A stretch of DNA of 64,000 nucleotides, taken from NCBI GenBank assembly GCA_032717465.1, contig CM064732.1:33655001-33719000 (forward strand). Reading direction: 5' to 3'. The position numbers were made by a program, and so were the translations under genes. Positions 10,865 through 27,310 of this stretch are shown piece by piece. Source of the DNA: Coenobita brevimanus (lineage: Eukaryota; Arthropoda; Malacostraca; Decapoda; Coenobitidae). Under the pieces are notes generated by a model. That model had not been told where the DNA came from. It saw only the letters and a list, made by a program, of their open reading frames with translations, and made no database searches. Numbering within the stretch: the stretch's first letter is position 1; each line of letters starts with the position of its first letter.

Positions 10865-11365
10865 CATCTATTATCATCCGGTCCTACGTTGTCCCAGGAG
10901 GAGCGTAGGAGCCCGGGGCTAGGCAGTTGGTCCTGACATTTAAGATGAGTGACCAGCCTTGCTCATCCCTGAGTGGCATTATGTGAGTAATAATCCCCAA
11001 CCATCCCCTGGATATCAATCTTCACCAGCTCAATCCGACTGGAGCACAATAATTATCCACTAAACCAACAGGCGCCATAATGTGGATATATAGTTACCAC
11101 CCAGCATAGTAAATGTTTTCCTGGTGTACAGGAAACCATTTAGATTCTCACTCAGTGTAGTCACCCACAGGCAGAAGGAATAGGAAAAAATGTAGGAAAG
11201 AAAGACAGACGAGGGAGTGTAAAGTCACCCGTAGGCAGAAGGACGAGGAAAGACTGAAGGAAAGAAAGACAGAAATGGATGGAAGGAAAGGAGGAGAGGA
11301 AAGGGAAGACATCCGAGAGTAGCACTACATCGAGTGAGTGGATGGTTAGCGCCCCCACCTCCATC
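10865..11365 (-). repeat. composite dispersed repeat I, most complete copy
   Basis: Read on the minus strand, in order: GGTGGGGGCGCTAACCATCC, a CT-rich variable tract with two TTCTGCCTGTGGGTGACT-type units, a hairpin around the AATGGTTTCC motif, a tRNA-like head (GGCGCCTGTTGGTTTAGTGG), a GATATCCAGGGG-ATGGTTGGGG block, GGGATGAGCAAGGCTGGTCA and a GATGATAATAGATGAATGG tail. About 500 bp. The tRNA-like segment and ATGA-type tail suggest a composite SINE; the 5' 270 bp has no known class. Confidence 0.65.
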
Positions 11366-11433
11366 TACCAAAATATCACGCTATCACGGCAAACGTGGGT
11401 GTGATGTTAGTGCAAGGCAAAAAATATGTAAAA

Positions 11434-11741
<308 letters not shown>

Positions 11742-11750
<9 letters not shown>

Positions 11751-12110
11751 AAACAGGGTGATTGTGTGTTTCGCAAGGGAGGAGAAAGATCATGTTTTCT
11801 GTCTGGGTTGGGGTGATGAGTATAACTGTTTGTATTTAGGCATGGCTACGAGCAAAAAAAAATCGTACATCCACTCGTCAGGGCAGGAGACGTGAACCGA
11901 CAGATCTGGGGTGGAAGTATAGTCAAAGTCAGTCTTACGATGTCTCAGACGTTCATTAACTTCCCAAAAGTTTTTGCAGTTTCTACAAGTCGCACTGCAT
12001 CAAATGATCCAGACCACTACAACAAATCTAAGCAAATAGGTAGAGATACCAAAACAAAAAAGTATTTTTCTGTATATTCATGTCATTTTTTGTTTATGCC
12101 AGAAGTTGTT
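11742..12110. repeat. dispersed repeat F, copy 1
   Basis: Shares AATCGTAAACAGGGTGATTG, CTGGGTTGGGGTGATGAGTA, ATGGCTACGAGCAAAAAAAA, a TCAGTCTTACGATG block and TTTTTGCAGTTTCTACAAG with 12937-13215. Confidence 0.75.
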
Positions 12111-12936
12111 GTTCTCGCTTGCTTTGCTTGTTCGAACACCAACTTTAGTCATAGTTTGGACCCCCGAAATACGTAGTGTACCAGAGCGAAAGATTTATCG
12201 CATCAGCCAGAAATGGGGGCAGGGGTCGGGAGGAAAACTCTGCAGTACAGTAGCGAACTTTTTTGGATATCTCTGCCAATTTTGAAGCTACAAGATAGGC
12301 ACCAATTTAGAAATCACATAAAAATCATCAATTATTTTCATTTTTTAGACAACCCATAATTCCCAATAGTTTTTCCATAATTCGAGGAAACGATTCTTTA
12401 TTAGATTAGTGTAACAGCCGCCTGCACAAGAAGTAATGGTCTAAATTTGCATGAGTAGCGCAGCAGTATTTTCCAACGATTGCTGAGAGCAACCAGGTTT
12501 TGCCTTCTCAAAAAAAAAATAATTTTTGTTTGTTTGTTTTCTTTGGAAATTCTTGACTGAATGTGAGTCAAACTAATACAATACCCTGATCAACGAAAGA
12601 AATTCTGAATTTCTTATTTCTGTTTCTAATCGGAGCGCACTGAGAGATTTGGTGAAAGCAATTTTTGTGAGTGAGCAAAGTGCAAAGTCATTATTAACCT
12701 GCTAAGTCCCAAGCCCTAGAGCTAGACCTAAAATTAATACAAGAGGTGTATTGGTTTTAGGAAGTGTGAGGGAATATTTTTGGTGTAACCTAATAAGTTC
12801 TTTATTATTTTCAGGTCAGGAAATCAGAGGAAGATGACGAGCCACATGAGATGATATTCAGCACTGCCTGACTAGTTTGTTCGCTCACTTGAACACAATC
12901 CACACTTTCAGTGTGGATACCTATTACATGTTTTAC
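12111..12936. other. unassigned sequence
   Basis: No motif recognised between two copies of repeat F. A TTAACCTGCTAAGTCCC block near 12697 and a GAAGGGGTTAAAG block near 13250 have piggyBac-like terminal words, but too little similarity to call an element. Confidence 0.45.
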
Positions 12937-13215
12937 AATCGTAAACAGGGTAGTTGTCTGTGCTTCACAAGCTAGAAGAAAGATGATATTTTTATCTGGG
13001 TCGAGATAATGGGTGTAGCTGTGCATGTTTAGGAATGGCCACGAGTCAAAAAATCGATACTCCACTCATCACGGCAGCAGGCTTTGAACTGACTGATGGA
13101 GTGTGTTGGAATGTAGCGTAGGTCAGTCTTAGCATGCCCCAGACATTAGTTCACTCCCCCCAAATTTTTGCAGTTTTCTACAGGTTGCGCTGCATCGACG
13201 CTGGCGACCACGCTA
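12937..13215. repeat. dispersed repeat F, copy 2
   Basis: Direct-orientation paralogue of 11742-12010: CAATCGTAAACAGGGTAGTT, CTGGGTCGAGATAATGGGTG, AATGGCCACGAGTCAAAAAA, CAGTCTTAGCATGCCCCAGA, TTTTTGCAGTTTTCTACAGG. Roughly 75-80 percent similar by eye. Confidence 0.75.
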
Positions 13216-13337
13216 CGGTAAAATGTAATTTGATGTTAGCGGCCACGAAGGGGTTAAAGCCTGAACAGAAGAAATATGATTATTGTCTTATATTTAGTGT
13301 GCAAAGCCATAATTATAATAGGTCTAAGTCTGAACAT

Positions 13338-13754
13338 TTATAGTGAGCATGTATCAAGGTCACTATAGTTACATGAAAGTCTACTCCATAATTTACAATA
13401 TTTATATTTAAACTGTCGCTGGTAATGGGGGGTGTGATGGTGAGGCTCCCGTAGAGCAGCATTTCTTTGCCCCACATTTCTCGTGGTGCATAGAGGATTC
13501 TGCTGTATTAATATCGGTGGTGGTAGGTGGAGCATGTGCTGGTATTGAATCTTGTACATGGTTTTTATCCCCGCCACGACTTTTCTATTTTGAAGACAGT
13601 CCATGCCTGTCCGTGGCATTATTACTCCCTTCTCAGTTATACATGGGCACACTCCTGCATATTGTCGAGAAGGCAGAGATGCTTGTTGGTTGCACCCCCC
13701 TAACGTGAAAGAGAAATACTCCATAACTGATCCGATATGTACTTTATATAACAT
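13338..13754 (-). pseudogene. non-LTR reverse transcriptase, carboxy-terminal fragment
   Basis: An open frame of 138 codons reads the region after the RT catalytic core of LINE proteins: LYKVHIGSVMEY (family pattern LYKaqvRsvMEY), then DCLQNRKVVAGIKTMYKIQ (pattern CLQhRRdVAGLtvmyKiq), TTRNVGQRNAALREPHHHTP and HYQRQFKYKYCKLWSRL. These blocks are in the expected order, so the fragment is collinear and unusually free of stops. EN and the catalytic YxDD part are absent upstream. The family differs from the Jockey-like and CR1-like copies in this window. It is a 5'-truncated retrotransposon copy. Confidence 0.65.
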
Positions 13755-15234
13755 TTCTCTTTGTCTCTGTCCAGAAGTCAGAATGTCCTCCTCAGTGTAC
13801 AGTAAGTAGCTTCTTCAATACCAGCCTTATTTCTACATGTGTTATAAATGTCATTTATCTATCTAGAGTTTTTAAGTTTCATCTTGTTATTTTTTTTTAT
13901 TTTTTTATAAATAACAGAACAGAAGAGGGAAAACAAATGAATAAAAACCCTTATGAAAACCCAACCAATTCCTGCTCATTATGTGATGTTTCTTGAAATG
14001 CTGCTTGAAACGGGAGGCTATTTTTTTTTTTTTTAAATAAAATTTTACTGACAATCAACAGAAGTGACATCGGATGATAATACTTATCTTCAAATTTGCT
14101 ACCTGTTTGTAAAATGGCACAATATTGCTTTCCACTTATCAGGACACATTCATGACCGCAAACAATTATTGAGGAGTTTCACAAGAGGATGAAATAGCCG
14201 TTTTGTGCACCTGTGAAGTAGTCGTGAACTGACACCTTCAGGCCCTACTACCTTTTCTCATCTAACAATGCAATAATCTATGTACTTCTTTCTGAGTAGT
14301 TGACATAATGCTTATATTTCCTATTTATCGTTACTGATGAAAGCTTTGGGAGTTGAAGATGAGGGTTTGGTGCAGTCGTCATCCAGGTAAAGTACTGAGC
14401 TCGAACTTATATTTTACCACTGTAATCCCTGCCACTGTTCTGTTTCCTCTTTGCAAAGAACGCACTGTACTGTTTCTTCACGTAGGATTCCTTGTTTGTT
14501 GTTTGCAATGTTCAGCCACATTTTGCTACCAAATTGTCCACCTTTTAATTTGTTCTCCATATCAGTTTTCTATCTACGTATTGCCCATTTCTGATCTCAT
14601 TCCATTTTTTGCTGCTATTTGTCGGTGAAGATTTTTGTTTCTTGTTGTTGGCATTCATTTGCAAGTATATCAAATCCATGCACAGTGCTTGTCACCAGAT
14701 GCAAGTTTACATTTAGGACCGAATCAAAGTTGATTTGTTCGTTTACTAGACGAAAATTTATCAGTTACGAACTGGTGCTGCGTATCCAGTACTACATTAA
14801 TTAGGTGAATGTGTTACCTTGGCCTTCTATATCATCTTGGATTATTCTGTTCCATCCAATGTTAGAGAAGGCATTTCATAAACCAGTTAAGGTTCTGCGT
14901 GATCCCACTGCCGTACCATAATCACTCACACCTGTTCAGGATAACAAAATCCTTTCCCCCGTTCCCAAGAGGATGTTGTCCCTAGATTAGCCGTACAACC
15001 AACGCTATCTGTTGAGCAAAATTCAGGTAAAGAACTATCATTCAATGCTCTTAGCCTTAGAAATACTCATAATGAACTCAAGTGCCTCCTGAGCAACGGA
15101 AAATTCCTTATAATAGCAGAAATACACCTTGATATAGTGAAGTGGGATTTGCTGTCAGAGAATCGTATAAGTTTCATAATATATCAGTCCTGAACAATAC
15201 TTTCTCAAGTAAAATTTTTCCTACAGTACAGAGT
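13755..15234. other. unassigned sequence
   Basis: Mixed A/T-rich DNA with T runs at about 13888-13905 and 14020-14035. No coding motif, RNA or repeat recognised in 1.5 kb. Confidence 0.5.
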
Positions 15235-15546
15235 CTACAGCAATGGTTCTTAATTCTTTTCCCTGCCCAGACCCCCAGTGGATTTCCTACGATGTCCTCT
15301 TACCTCCTTCGCCAGTTCGTGGTAATCATCATCATCACCAGTCCCATTAGGTGCCAATATGACTTCAAAAGATGCCAATTGCTTGGTTTTACTTTACATA
15401 TGGACAACTAGTAACATTGTAGGAAAGTCATTAGTATTTTATCCTATTTGTTTCCTTTTGGAAAAACGGCAAATAATTTTTTTTTACTTATTCACAGAAC
15501 GACTTCCATACCCAAAGCTCTTTGTATCCAGGTTAAGAGCTCCTGG
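15235..15546. mobile_element. possible hAT-like MITE
   Basis: Left CAGCAATGGTTCTTAATTC and, on the minus strand at the right, CAGGAGCTCTTAACCTGG share the hAT-type terminal pattern CAG-TTCTTAA. GTCTA occurs just outside both ends, but an 8-bp target duplication is not clear. No coding content. Confidence 0.35.
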
Positions 15547-16712
<1,166 letters not shown>

Positions 16713-16782
16713 TATATGAACTTTTCATTAATCACTATTTGGCTGTTTCTGCAGTTAGTTTTTCATATTGTTTCACATCTGT

Positions 16783-16913
16783 CTATCTGTCTATCTATCT
16801 GTCTGTCAGTATCTATGTCTATCTATCTATCTATCTATCTATTGTATAGATCGATAGATCGATCGATCGATAGATAGATAGATAGATATAGATAGATAGG
16901 TAAGAGAGTGTGT

Positions 16914-16986
<73 letters not shown>

Positions 16987-17045
16987 TGTGTGTGTGTGTG
17001 TGTGTGTGTATTTTATCTACTTATGTATGTATGTATGTATGTATG

Positions 17046-17088
<43 letters not shown>

Positions 17089-17180
17089 ATATATATATAT
17101 ATATATATATATGCATTTTATCTACTTATGTATGTATGTATGTATGTATGTATGTATCTATCTATCTATCTATCTATCTA

Positions 17181-17234
<54 letters not shown>
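16783..17234. repeat. compound microsatellite with duplicated module
   Basis: TATC and GATA/GATC runs, CT (16919-16983), GT, then the module ATTTTATCTACTTATG-(TATG)n-(TATC)n-(TA)n twice, at about 17010 and 17115. Confidence 0.95.
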
Positions 17235-18415
<1,181 letters not shown>

Positions 18416-20491
18416 TATGCGTTTTCTGAGCTCTTTCTAGTTTTGTTTGCATTTACCTGATTTTTAATAGGTCTTGAAACTTCAGTAGTAATATAATTAG
18501 TTTTTGTTACTGCCTTCAGACGATTTTATTTTGCTTAGAGGAGAAGTACCTAATGGTAAAGAGGCTTGCTATGCTGTCTCAAATGCTTCATTCTGATTTA
18601 TCTTTTCACTTCAGTGACGAATCAGTTTTTTTATTTGTTTGTTTGTTTCATGGCGATTATATTCTGCTACGATTATGTTCTGCTTAATGAAGTAAATAAG
18701 ACAGGAGGGGATTGATACAGCCCTTATTTAATGCTTTTATGGTGGGTTATTGCTATAGTGTAGTACAACCGTTTGAAGAATACAAAAATATGCGAATAAT
18801 GCGTACCCGACTTAATGAATTTAAGCCTTTTCTATTTTTCATTGCCACTGAAGACGATTTAAACCTCTGCTTACTTTTATTTTAAACTTTATAATTATTG
18901 TCTCCAGACAGTCTTATTAAAATTAATCGGGATTTTTCGATGGAAAGGGTTATTCATATTTTAAATTAACTACATTGCTACTAAAAGGTCTTCCAAAGAT
19001 GAATGATGCTGAATCGAATTAGCCCGGTTAATAAGAGAAAGAAATTGTTGTACTGTAGAGTTTATCCTTGTCAGAGAAGACCTTTTCTGCCCAAATGCCA
19101 GAACGAGTCGAGCATGACTTTGGAAATCCAGACATTCATTGCAGCGTATATAAGTGTATAATAAAGCTATTATTGTTATCACAGTCTGTTATAATGCCTG
19201 GAAACAAAATAGGACCTACATTATAATAAGCTGAATATTTTGTAAGAAGTGCTTTAGCACAGATAAATGATAACCATATATTACTTTATTGTCTTGACAG
19301 TACGAACTGTACTGGACATTATGAAAACTGTATAACAGCCTAGTATTAACTGCAGTCGTTTAGGAATGTGTTCAAGAAATTTTTGTCATAGCCTAATCGG
19401 CTACTCGGTACTGTACATCAGTACTGCTGTCACCATAATGCAAATATGAGAATCATAAGGGGTTGCCAGCAACAACTGTATGTAATATCATCAAACGATG
19501 GAAAATTATTCTAGTAAAATTTATACAAGTATACAAATCACAGCCTAGGTTATTTATCTTCCGGAGAGTCAAATATTTCTTATAAATTTCAGATAGCTTT
19601 TGCCATCGTCTGTCACCTTCAGTTGTTGTACTTTTTTTTTCTGAAAAATTACTAATAATTTTAACAGAAAATAGTCTCTGCAAAATTGTCAACTATACGT
19701 TCTCAGTACTCTAATCCGAATCTACTCACAGACAAGCATCTGCTCGGCCTGTGCAAGGCTCAAACCTTGATTCTGTATAACGGTTTTTGGCGGTGTGTCT
19801 CAAGTCTGATTTGAGATGACTCAAGCCCGAAGTCCGGCTCAATCCCTGTTCTTTCTTTGGGTTTAAGGTGAGAAGCAGTTAAACACTTCCACCAGAAATC
19901 TTCACTTTGTTTGATCTGCTGTTAGACCTTTCCATCAGCCGAGAAGAAACTTAGTAGTTGAAAATATCTAAACCCACTTATTCGAGGAGTTGAATTTGAG
20001 TAAAATGGAATGGGAATAACAGAGACAAAATGTAAACATGGTAATGAAGGGATAAACCACTTCAAAATGCCGTCTTTTTAATTCATCCAGCCTATCACCA
20101 CACGAATTTCATTCAACATAGGAAGATTCTGGAGAAGTGGAGGGATTAATAAAGGAAATGTCAATACCTTCCAGCTTGGAATCTTTCTGATAATCTGAAT
20201 AAAAACCTCAGGGAACAGGATTATATTAAATTTCAACCCAAGGACGTACTTCTAATCTAATGTTAACCACCTCCAAGTGATTATATTCCAGTGAAAGGAG
20301 ACCTGTCAAACTGGAGAAACTGAGATATACAGTAGATCCTTCATTAATTCCATTGCCACTAACTGCTGAACAAAGTTGGTGGCTGGAAGGGTTCATGAAG
20401 ACAATTCTGGATTTGTCACTCCTGTCTTTGTTATGAGGCAAGACTTCCATGGAGTTGAGCTTCAGTGCGGCCCGTAGCTCCACGTTCCTGC
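18416..20491. other. unassigned A/T-rich sequence
   Basis: Two kilobases with no recognised coding motif, repeat family or RNA gene. The largest low-copy-looking stretch in the window. Confidence 0.5.
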
Positions 20492-21692
<1,201 letters not shown>

Positions 21693-22690
21693 ATTGGAAG
21701 GGTGTGTGAAAGGAGGATATTGAAAGTAAATGAGAATAAGAGTAAAGTGATGAAGTGTACGAGGTTGGTAGATGGTAGGGGGATGAACATAGTTTTGAAT
21801 GGCGAGTTGCTTGAGGAGGTAGAGTGTTTTAAATATCTAGGGTCACATGTTGCTGTGGATGGAAGAATAGATGCAGAAGTGAAGTTTAGAATAAATGAAG
21901 TAGGAAAGGTGCCGGGAGGAATGAAAAAAGTGTTTAAATGTCGTTCTCTTAGAATGGATGTAAAGAGAAGGCTGTAAGAGGGTGTTGTGGTACCGACTGC
22001 GTTATATGGGGCTGAAACATGGAATATGGGTGTAGCAGAGAGGAAAAGTTTGAATGTAATGGAGATGAGGTGTCTGAGGAGTATGTGTGGAGTGACGCGT
22101 ATGGATTGAGTGCAGAAAGATGAAGTGCGAAGGAGAACTGGAGTTGTTCGGGAGATGGCTGGTAGAGTTGAGCAGAGGGTGTTGCGATGGTTTGGGCATA
22201 TGGAGAGAATGGATAATGAGCGATTGGTGAAAAAGATAACTAGATCTGATGTGAGAGGTGTAAGGCTGAGAGGAAGACCACGAATAGGATGGATGGACAG
22301 TGTGAAGAGAGCGCTGGATGCGAGAGGGATGTCTGTTGAGCAAGGAAGAATGGCTGTGCGTGACAGAAATAGATGGAGAGAAATTGTGAATGAATAAGTG
22401 ATGACGCAACCCTGAGGGGATATTCTCCCCCATTTGGTCTGATCAGCTATTTCAGGTCAGGTGCGGGTAAGGGGATGAGTCTGTTATGATGTGGCAGGGG
22501 TAAACCAGCTCTGCTGTCGGGCCCTGCTGCGGATGTCACTGATTGCATTGCGCAGTTGACCCTTGTGCGGTGTGGTGCGGTGAGGATCTGTCCGTTCTCC
22601 CCTTTGGGGCTAAGATGAGAATGAATGTGTTTGAATGGATGAGTAAGTGGGGAGTGTGTCGTCCTGTCTCGGCTACCTCCTTTCCTTGGG
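21693..22690 (+). mobile_element. RTE-like LINE, 5'-truncated, with 3' UTR
   Basis: One frame reads the last approximately 232 codons of an RTE-type [87 protein letters not shown] and RDRNRWREIVNE, ending at 22397. Only two in-frame stops interrupt it: TAA at about 21976, and TGA at about 22108 (plausibly a CGA to TGA transition). A 290-bp 3' UTR follows and the element ends in a TA array at 22691. The 5' break falls on a GATA array. Confidence 0.8.
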
Positions 22691-22698
22691 GGAAGCAG

Positions 22699-22786
<88 letters not shown>

Positions 22787-22787
22787 T
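22691..22787. repeat. (TA)n and (GATT)n, junction of two LINE tails
   Basis: TA 22691-22753, GATT 22752-22786. TA abuts the plus-strand RTE tail; AATC (minus strand) is the tail of the Jockey-like copy, so the two retrotransposons meet tail to tail. Confidence 0.9.
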
Positions 22788-23810
22788 ATGCAAGGAAAAA
22801 TTAACCGAAGACCAGGAGCCTGTAAACTGTTCCCTCCAAGGGAAAAAAAAAAAAAGCAAGAGAGCCAAATTCAAGAACTGTTCATTTCGAGATGACTGGA
22901 GACATTGTGTTTCAAAGACTGGAGATCGTAGACAGTAGGAAATACAGAGGGAGACAGTTCCAGAGCTGACCTGTTGCATTCATGAAGGACTGGGAATAAC
23001 GGTTAACTTTTGCATTAGAAAGTTGGGCAGAAAAAGGATGAGTTTGTTACTAGACAGGTGCTAAGCAACCGACATAGTATAGGAGAGATGCAAGCAGAGA
23101 GTTCAGACGAGCAGTGACCGTTAAAGTAGAGCTAGAAAAGAGATGAAGATGCAATGGTACGGGTAAGATACAGAGGTTGAAGGGAGCTAGTAAGAGGAGA
23201 ATTGATGAGACAAAAAGCCGTTGATTCCACCTTGTTGAGAAGAGCTGTATGTGGGGAGCCTCCCCCCACATGAGAGTTGTACTCTACATAGGGGCGAATA
23301 AAACCCGTGTATAAAGTCAACAACTGTGCAGGAGTGAAGAAGGCATGGAGTTAACTTAGCAAATCTAATCTCTTGGAAACCGATTTTACGTGAGAGGTAA
23401 TGTGTTCTTTCCAAGATAAATCCCGAGAGAATAAAACCCCAAGTATGTCTAAAGATGATGCGGGATAAAGCTGGATATTGTTAAAACTTAGAATGTACTC
23501 CTGTGGAAGATTCTGTCCGGTTGATAGATGTAGGAACTTAATTTTTGATGCATTCAAAAAAGAAAGATTACTTTTACCCAAATCAGAGATATAAGCCAAG
23601 TCATACATTAGGTGTGCCATAGCCTCATCTCTTGTTTGTTGAAGTAACTGCTGAGATGGACGCTGTGGGAAGTGAATGGAAAGGTGAAGGATGGAGTCAT
23701 CAGCATATGCGTGCATATAGTTAGATGTAAAACTTAGGTCATTGATGAACAAAAGAGAGTTTGTGATATGATAGAGCACTGAGGAACACCATTATTGATT
23801 GTTCTGTCCA
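22788..23810 (-). mobile_element. Jockey-like LINE, copy 1, 5'-truncated
   Basis: Minus-strand pieces: INNGVPQCS (GVPQGS box with Gly changed to Cys), HAYADDSILHLS (catalytic YADD), LDILGVLFSRDLSWKEHI, LLTLYTGFIRPYVEYNSHV and HTALLNKVES, ending near TTCCTTGCATAAATC. Frames shift several times. Truncation just upstream of the GVPQGS box and an (AATC)n tail fit 5'-truncated target-primed integration. Same family as 36601-39440, whose tail is poly(A). Confidence 0.8.
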
Positions 23811-23816
23811 CCTGTC

Positions 23817-23820
<4 letters not shown>

Positions 23821-23870
<50 letters not shown>

Positions 23871-23893
23871 TCATCATCATCATCATCATCATC
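23821..23893. repeat. (TA)n then (CAT)n
   Basis: TA to 23868; CAT from 23868 to 23893 is the (ATG)n tail of the minus-strand SINE C. Confidence 0.9.
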
Positions 23894-24262
23894 AGCCGTT
23901 GAGGTCCACTGCAGGACCGGCCTATCCCTACCGAAGCAGGGACGATACAGCCAATGTATCTCTACCCAGTGGCATAGGCTGTCTGGTAGAGACCGTAGGG
24001 GGAGAAGTGCTTGTAAGTGTATTGTAGTGTTGGAGTGACTTTGGATGTGTGTGTAGTCTGTAAACCAAGTGTATTCGGCCCGCGCAAGGTGACCGGCTGC
24101 AAGCATACCTTATAGTATGTGACACTGGTTCAACCACAGCACCCCTGACTTCCGTCAACGCAATACGTGGCGAGATGAACGCTCCCAAAGTTTATTACCC
24201 TGACGGGGCGCGAACCCTCGTTCTTCAGTGTAAGAAAACACACACTTTACCACAAAGGCTTC
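23869..24262 (-). mobile_element. tRNA-derived SINE (family C), copy 1
   Basis: Minus strand: GAAGCCTTTGTGGTAAAGTG, GAAGAACGAGGGTTCGCGCC (B-box-like), GGTGCTGTGGTTGAACCAGT, GATAGGCCGGTCCTGCAGTG, then GGCTGATGATGATG. Compared with 62209-62600 it lacks eight bases in the A-box region, a loss explained by recombination between two GTGG words, so the internal promoter is damaged. The 5' end abuts a TA array. Confidence 0.8.
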
Positions 24263-24279
24263 ATATATATATATATACA

Positions 24280-24350
<71 letters not shown>
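24263..24350. repeat. (TA)n array
   Basis: TA with one CAGTA interruption near 24278. Confidence 0.95.
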
Positions 24351-24352
<2 letters not shown>

Positions 24353-25264
24353 GACAAGGAGATAGATGGAATTGTAAATGAACATACAGGCAGAATGACT
24401 GAGAAATTAACACAAATATACAATGAAGCAAATAGCATTTCGGAGATTACAATATGCACCAAACATGAAGGAAAAGGAAGAAAAAAAAACTCGTGCAAAA
24501 CACTGCATACATCGGAAACATTATTTTAAATACATTTAACCATAGCTATGGCTCTGAAGAAAGTTGCAAGTGGTAATGGTGGTGCTGAGCACAAACATCA
24601 GCCTTGATTAATGTAGTCAAACCTCCTTGATCATGATTAACTTATCCAGTAGTAATGGAAATAAACTGGTTCAAGACTCACAAGTTTACACTCACTTTTT
24701 TGCCTAATACCCGAATAATAACCCCTAAAAAGACCTGAGGGACTTGATCAGCAATGTTTACACTGATTTAGCTACTGTCGATTGTGGACCATATTACCTT
24801 TTTTCTCTCATATTTCTCCTAACTAAAAAATGTGAGCCAACATTGTTATTAATGTATTTTGCCTGTGAACATAAACTTCTCACAATTAACCAATCCCAAC
24901 CATCAATTTCTGTTCTCGTTGCTATGACCCTTATCACTACATTTCTCGTTCTTTTAGTTAAGTTTACCCTTAAATATTATAGTACCACCTCAGTTTATTC
25001 TTAATTACTACCAGTCAGATAAAATGGTTATTTCCATCGCTGGTATCTACTGAGAAATTTATGAATGTCGAATGCATGCAGCGTTATTACGTTACGGGGT
25101 TCATTGCGAATGGTAGTTTCCACGGGCATATCATTACCACAGTGACCAATCCGTAGTTACCTAGTAATCTATCGGCCTTCTGGCTCGTATCTTGAGGCAT
25201 ATTTTCATTCATCTCTATGGTCAGAATGGTGTATTAACGGCTGTTTGTGGGGATCTAGTGCTGT
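24351..25264. other. unassigned A/T-rich sequence
   Basis: An 86-codon hydrophobic open frame at 24744-25004 shows no family motif and I do not call it a gene. Confidence 0.5.
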
Positions 25265-25540
25265 AAACATTTTTAGTATGCTAGAAATAAAAATAATCAA
25301 GCTAGATATAGCTGAACTGTTGAAAAAAAAATTGGACCGTGGTATTCCCGCGCGGAAGTCGTGCGACACATTAGGTACTGATTTGACAACTGTTTATGAA
25401 ACAAAGGAAAAAAGTGAAAAAAATCCTGAACTTCTATTCAAACAGTGATTCAAAGATGCAAATGAACATACAGCTATGACAGAATGTAAGGCTACTGAAC
25501 ATGACAGACTGATGATGGATTAGTTTCAACTGCGTTGAAG
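25265..25540 (+). pseudogene. possible Tigger/pogo-like transposase N-terminus
   Basis: LEIKIIKLDIAELLKKKLDRG, then DTLGTDLTTVYETKEKSEK, a stop, and FKDANEHTAMTE with DRLMMD-FQLR further on. The order matches the CENP-B-type helix-turn-helix of Tigger or Jerky proteins (K-eII-rle-G-s---la---gvg-sTv-dik-nk-ki, later LD-al--WF-q-R). No DDE domain is found downstream. Weak resemblance; could be chance. Confidence 0.35.
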
Positions 25541-26091
<551 letters not shown>

Positions 26092-26094
<3 letters not shown>

Positions 26095-26989
26095 GCTTGT
26101 TTACCATGTTATTAATGAAGAGAAGTTGTAAGAAAAACCAACACAGTATGCCATCTGAATCCACAATTCGTACAATCGAACTAACATCAGATAATGGTGA
26201 TCTTATTACACGAAACAGTAGCCCCACTCTCAGAATGTTGATTTCATTTCTGATTAGAGAATCACAAGTGGGATGTGGTGTTGAGAGACTGCAGTGAGGT
26301 TCAACAAGATAGGCTTGCTCGGCAAAACTCGATTTGTTTTGCGGAAGTAGCATACACTGTTGGGATGGATTCAGTTACAAAAAAGAATAAATTGAAGACA
26401 ATAATTTTAAAGTTGTAAAGTATCGCATTTCACAACAGACTGATTCATATCCACTGCAAGTAATGACGATAATATTACTGGAAAACTCCTCCAGTCAGTT
26501 GAAACAAAGTAATTCCTTATCAATAGGATAGAAAGCACGTGAAAGATACTGTCATGTAGTGCAGCAGACCGCGATGCAGGGCATAGACTTAAAAGTTCTT
26601 GCATACTCATCTAGCTTATTCCTAAGCTAAACGTGTATATCTGGCATATCAAATAATTTTATTTTACACGCTTGTATTATTAGAGTTGAAGTCAGTTAGA
26701 AAAAATTTGTAACCAAATCTCACCATCGTTATCAATTCAGCCTTCTCATGATCGGAGCAACTCGGATTATCAATTCCATATGATATTATTCATCTCTGAG
26801 CGAGTCATAGGAGCGAAAGTATAATATAAATTTCATAATATTACTTACGTTTGCATCAACTCTAGTATATTATTTAGGATAATACAGCTATATTATATTC
26901 AGTAACATTTAAGACGTGGAAGGTTACAACTGTTCAAACCTTGATAGTATCTTCATTTACATATTAAGGTGGTGTAGATTTTTTTGTTT
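26092..26989. other. unassigned A/T-rich sequence
   Basis: No coding or repeat motif recognised. Confidence 0.5.
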
Positions 26990-27310
26990 TTTTGTTCATT
27001 CTCTCCGACACGGAGAGTAAGTTTTTCCCCCAGTTTGCTTGTTTGTTTGTTTGTTAGCAGGATTACTCAAAAACTAAACGAGAGATTTGGACGAGATTGG
27101 GTGGGAGATAGCCCATGTTCCAGGGAAAAATCTGTTAACTTTTAGGGCCGATCCAGATCGTACTACAGATTCTGAATCGGAAAGCATGATTTGTGAAATC
27201 CTAATCAATGGTGAGAAAACCTAGCCCATTATGAAGAGGGTTTGGAAATTACGTTGCCCTTGTCGGAGAGATGTGCTCCACTGAGTGTCCCTCTAGTTGT
27301 TGCCTGTTAA
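26990..27310 (+). repeat. dispersed repeat related to family E
   Basis: GTTTGTTTGTTTGTTAGCAG, GATTACTCAAAAACTAAACG, TTTGGACGAGATTGGGTGGG, TAGGGCCGATCCAGATC and an end CTTGTCGGAGAGATGTGCTC. The start and end words parallel repeat E (3440, 5700). I recall near-identical sequences as abundant repeats in aquatic invertebrates. Noncoding. Confidence 0.55.

Noticed and set aside
12697..13255. A further piggyBac-type element between TTAACCTGCTAAG and GAAGGGGTTAAAG
   Set aside because: The termini do not match beyond the general TTAACC word, and the interval includes repeat F, which also occurs without these ends.
20226..20483. 85-codon minus-strand frame
   Set aside because: No recognised motif and no supporting neighbours; expected by chance in a window of this size.
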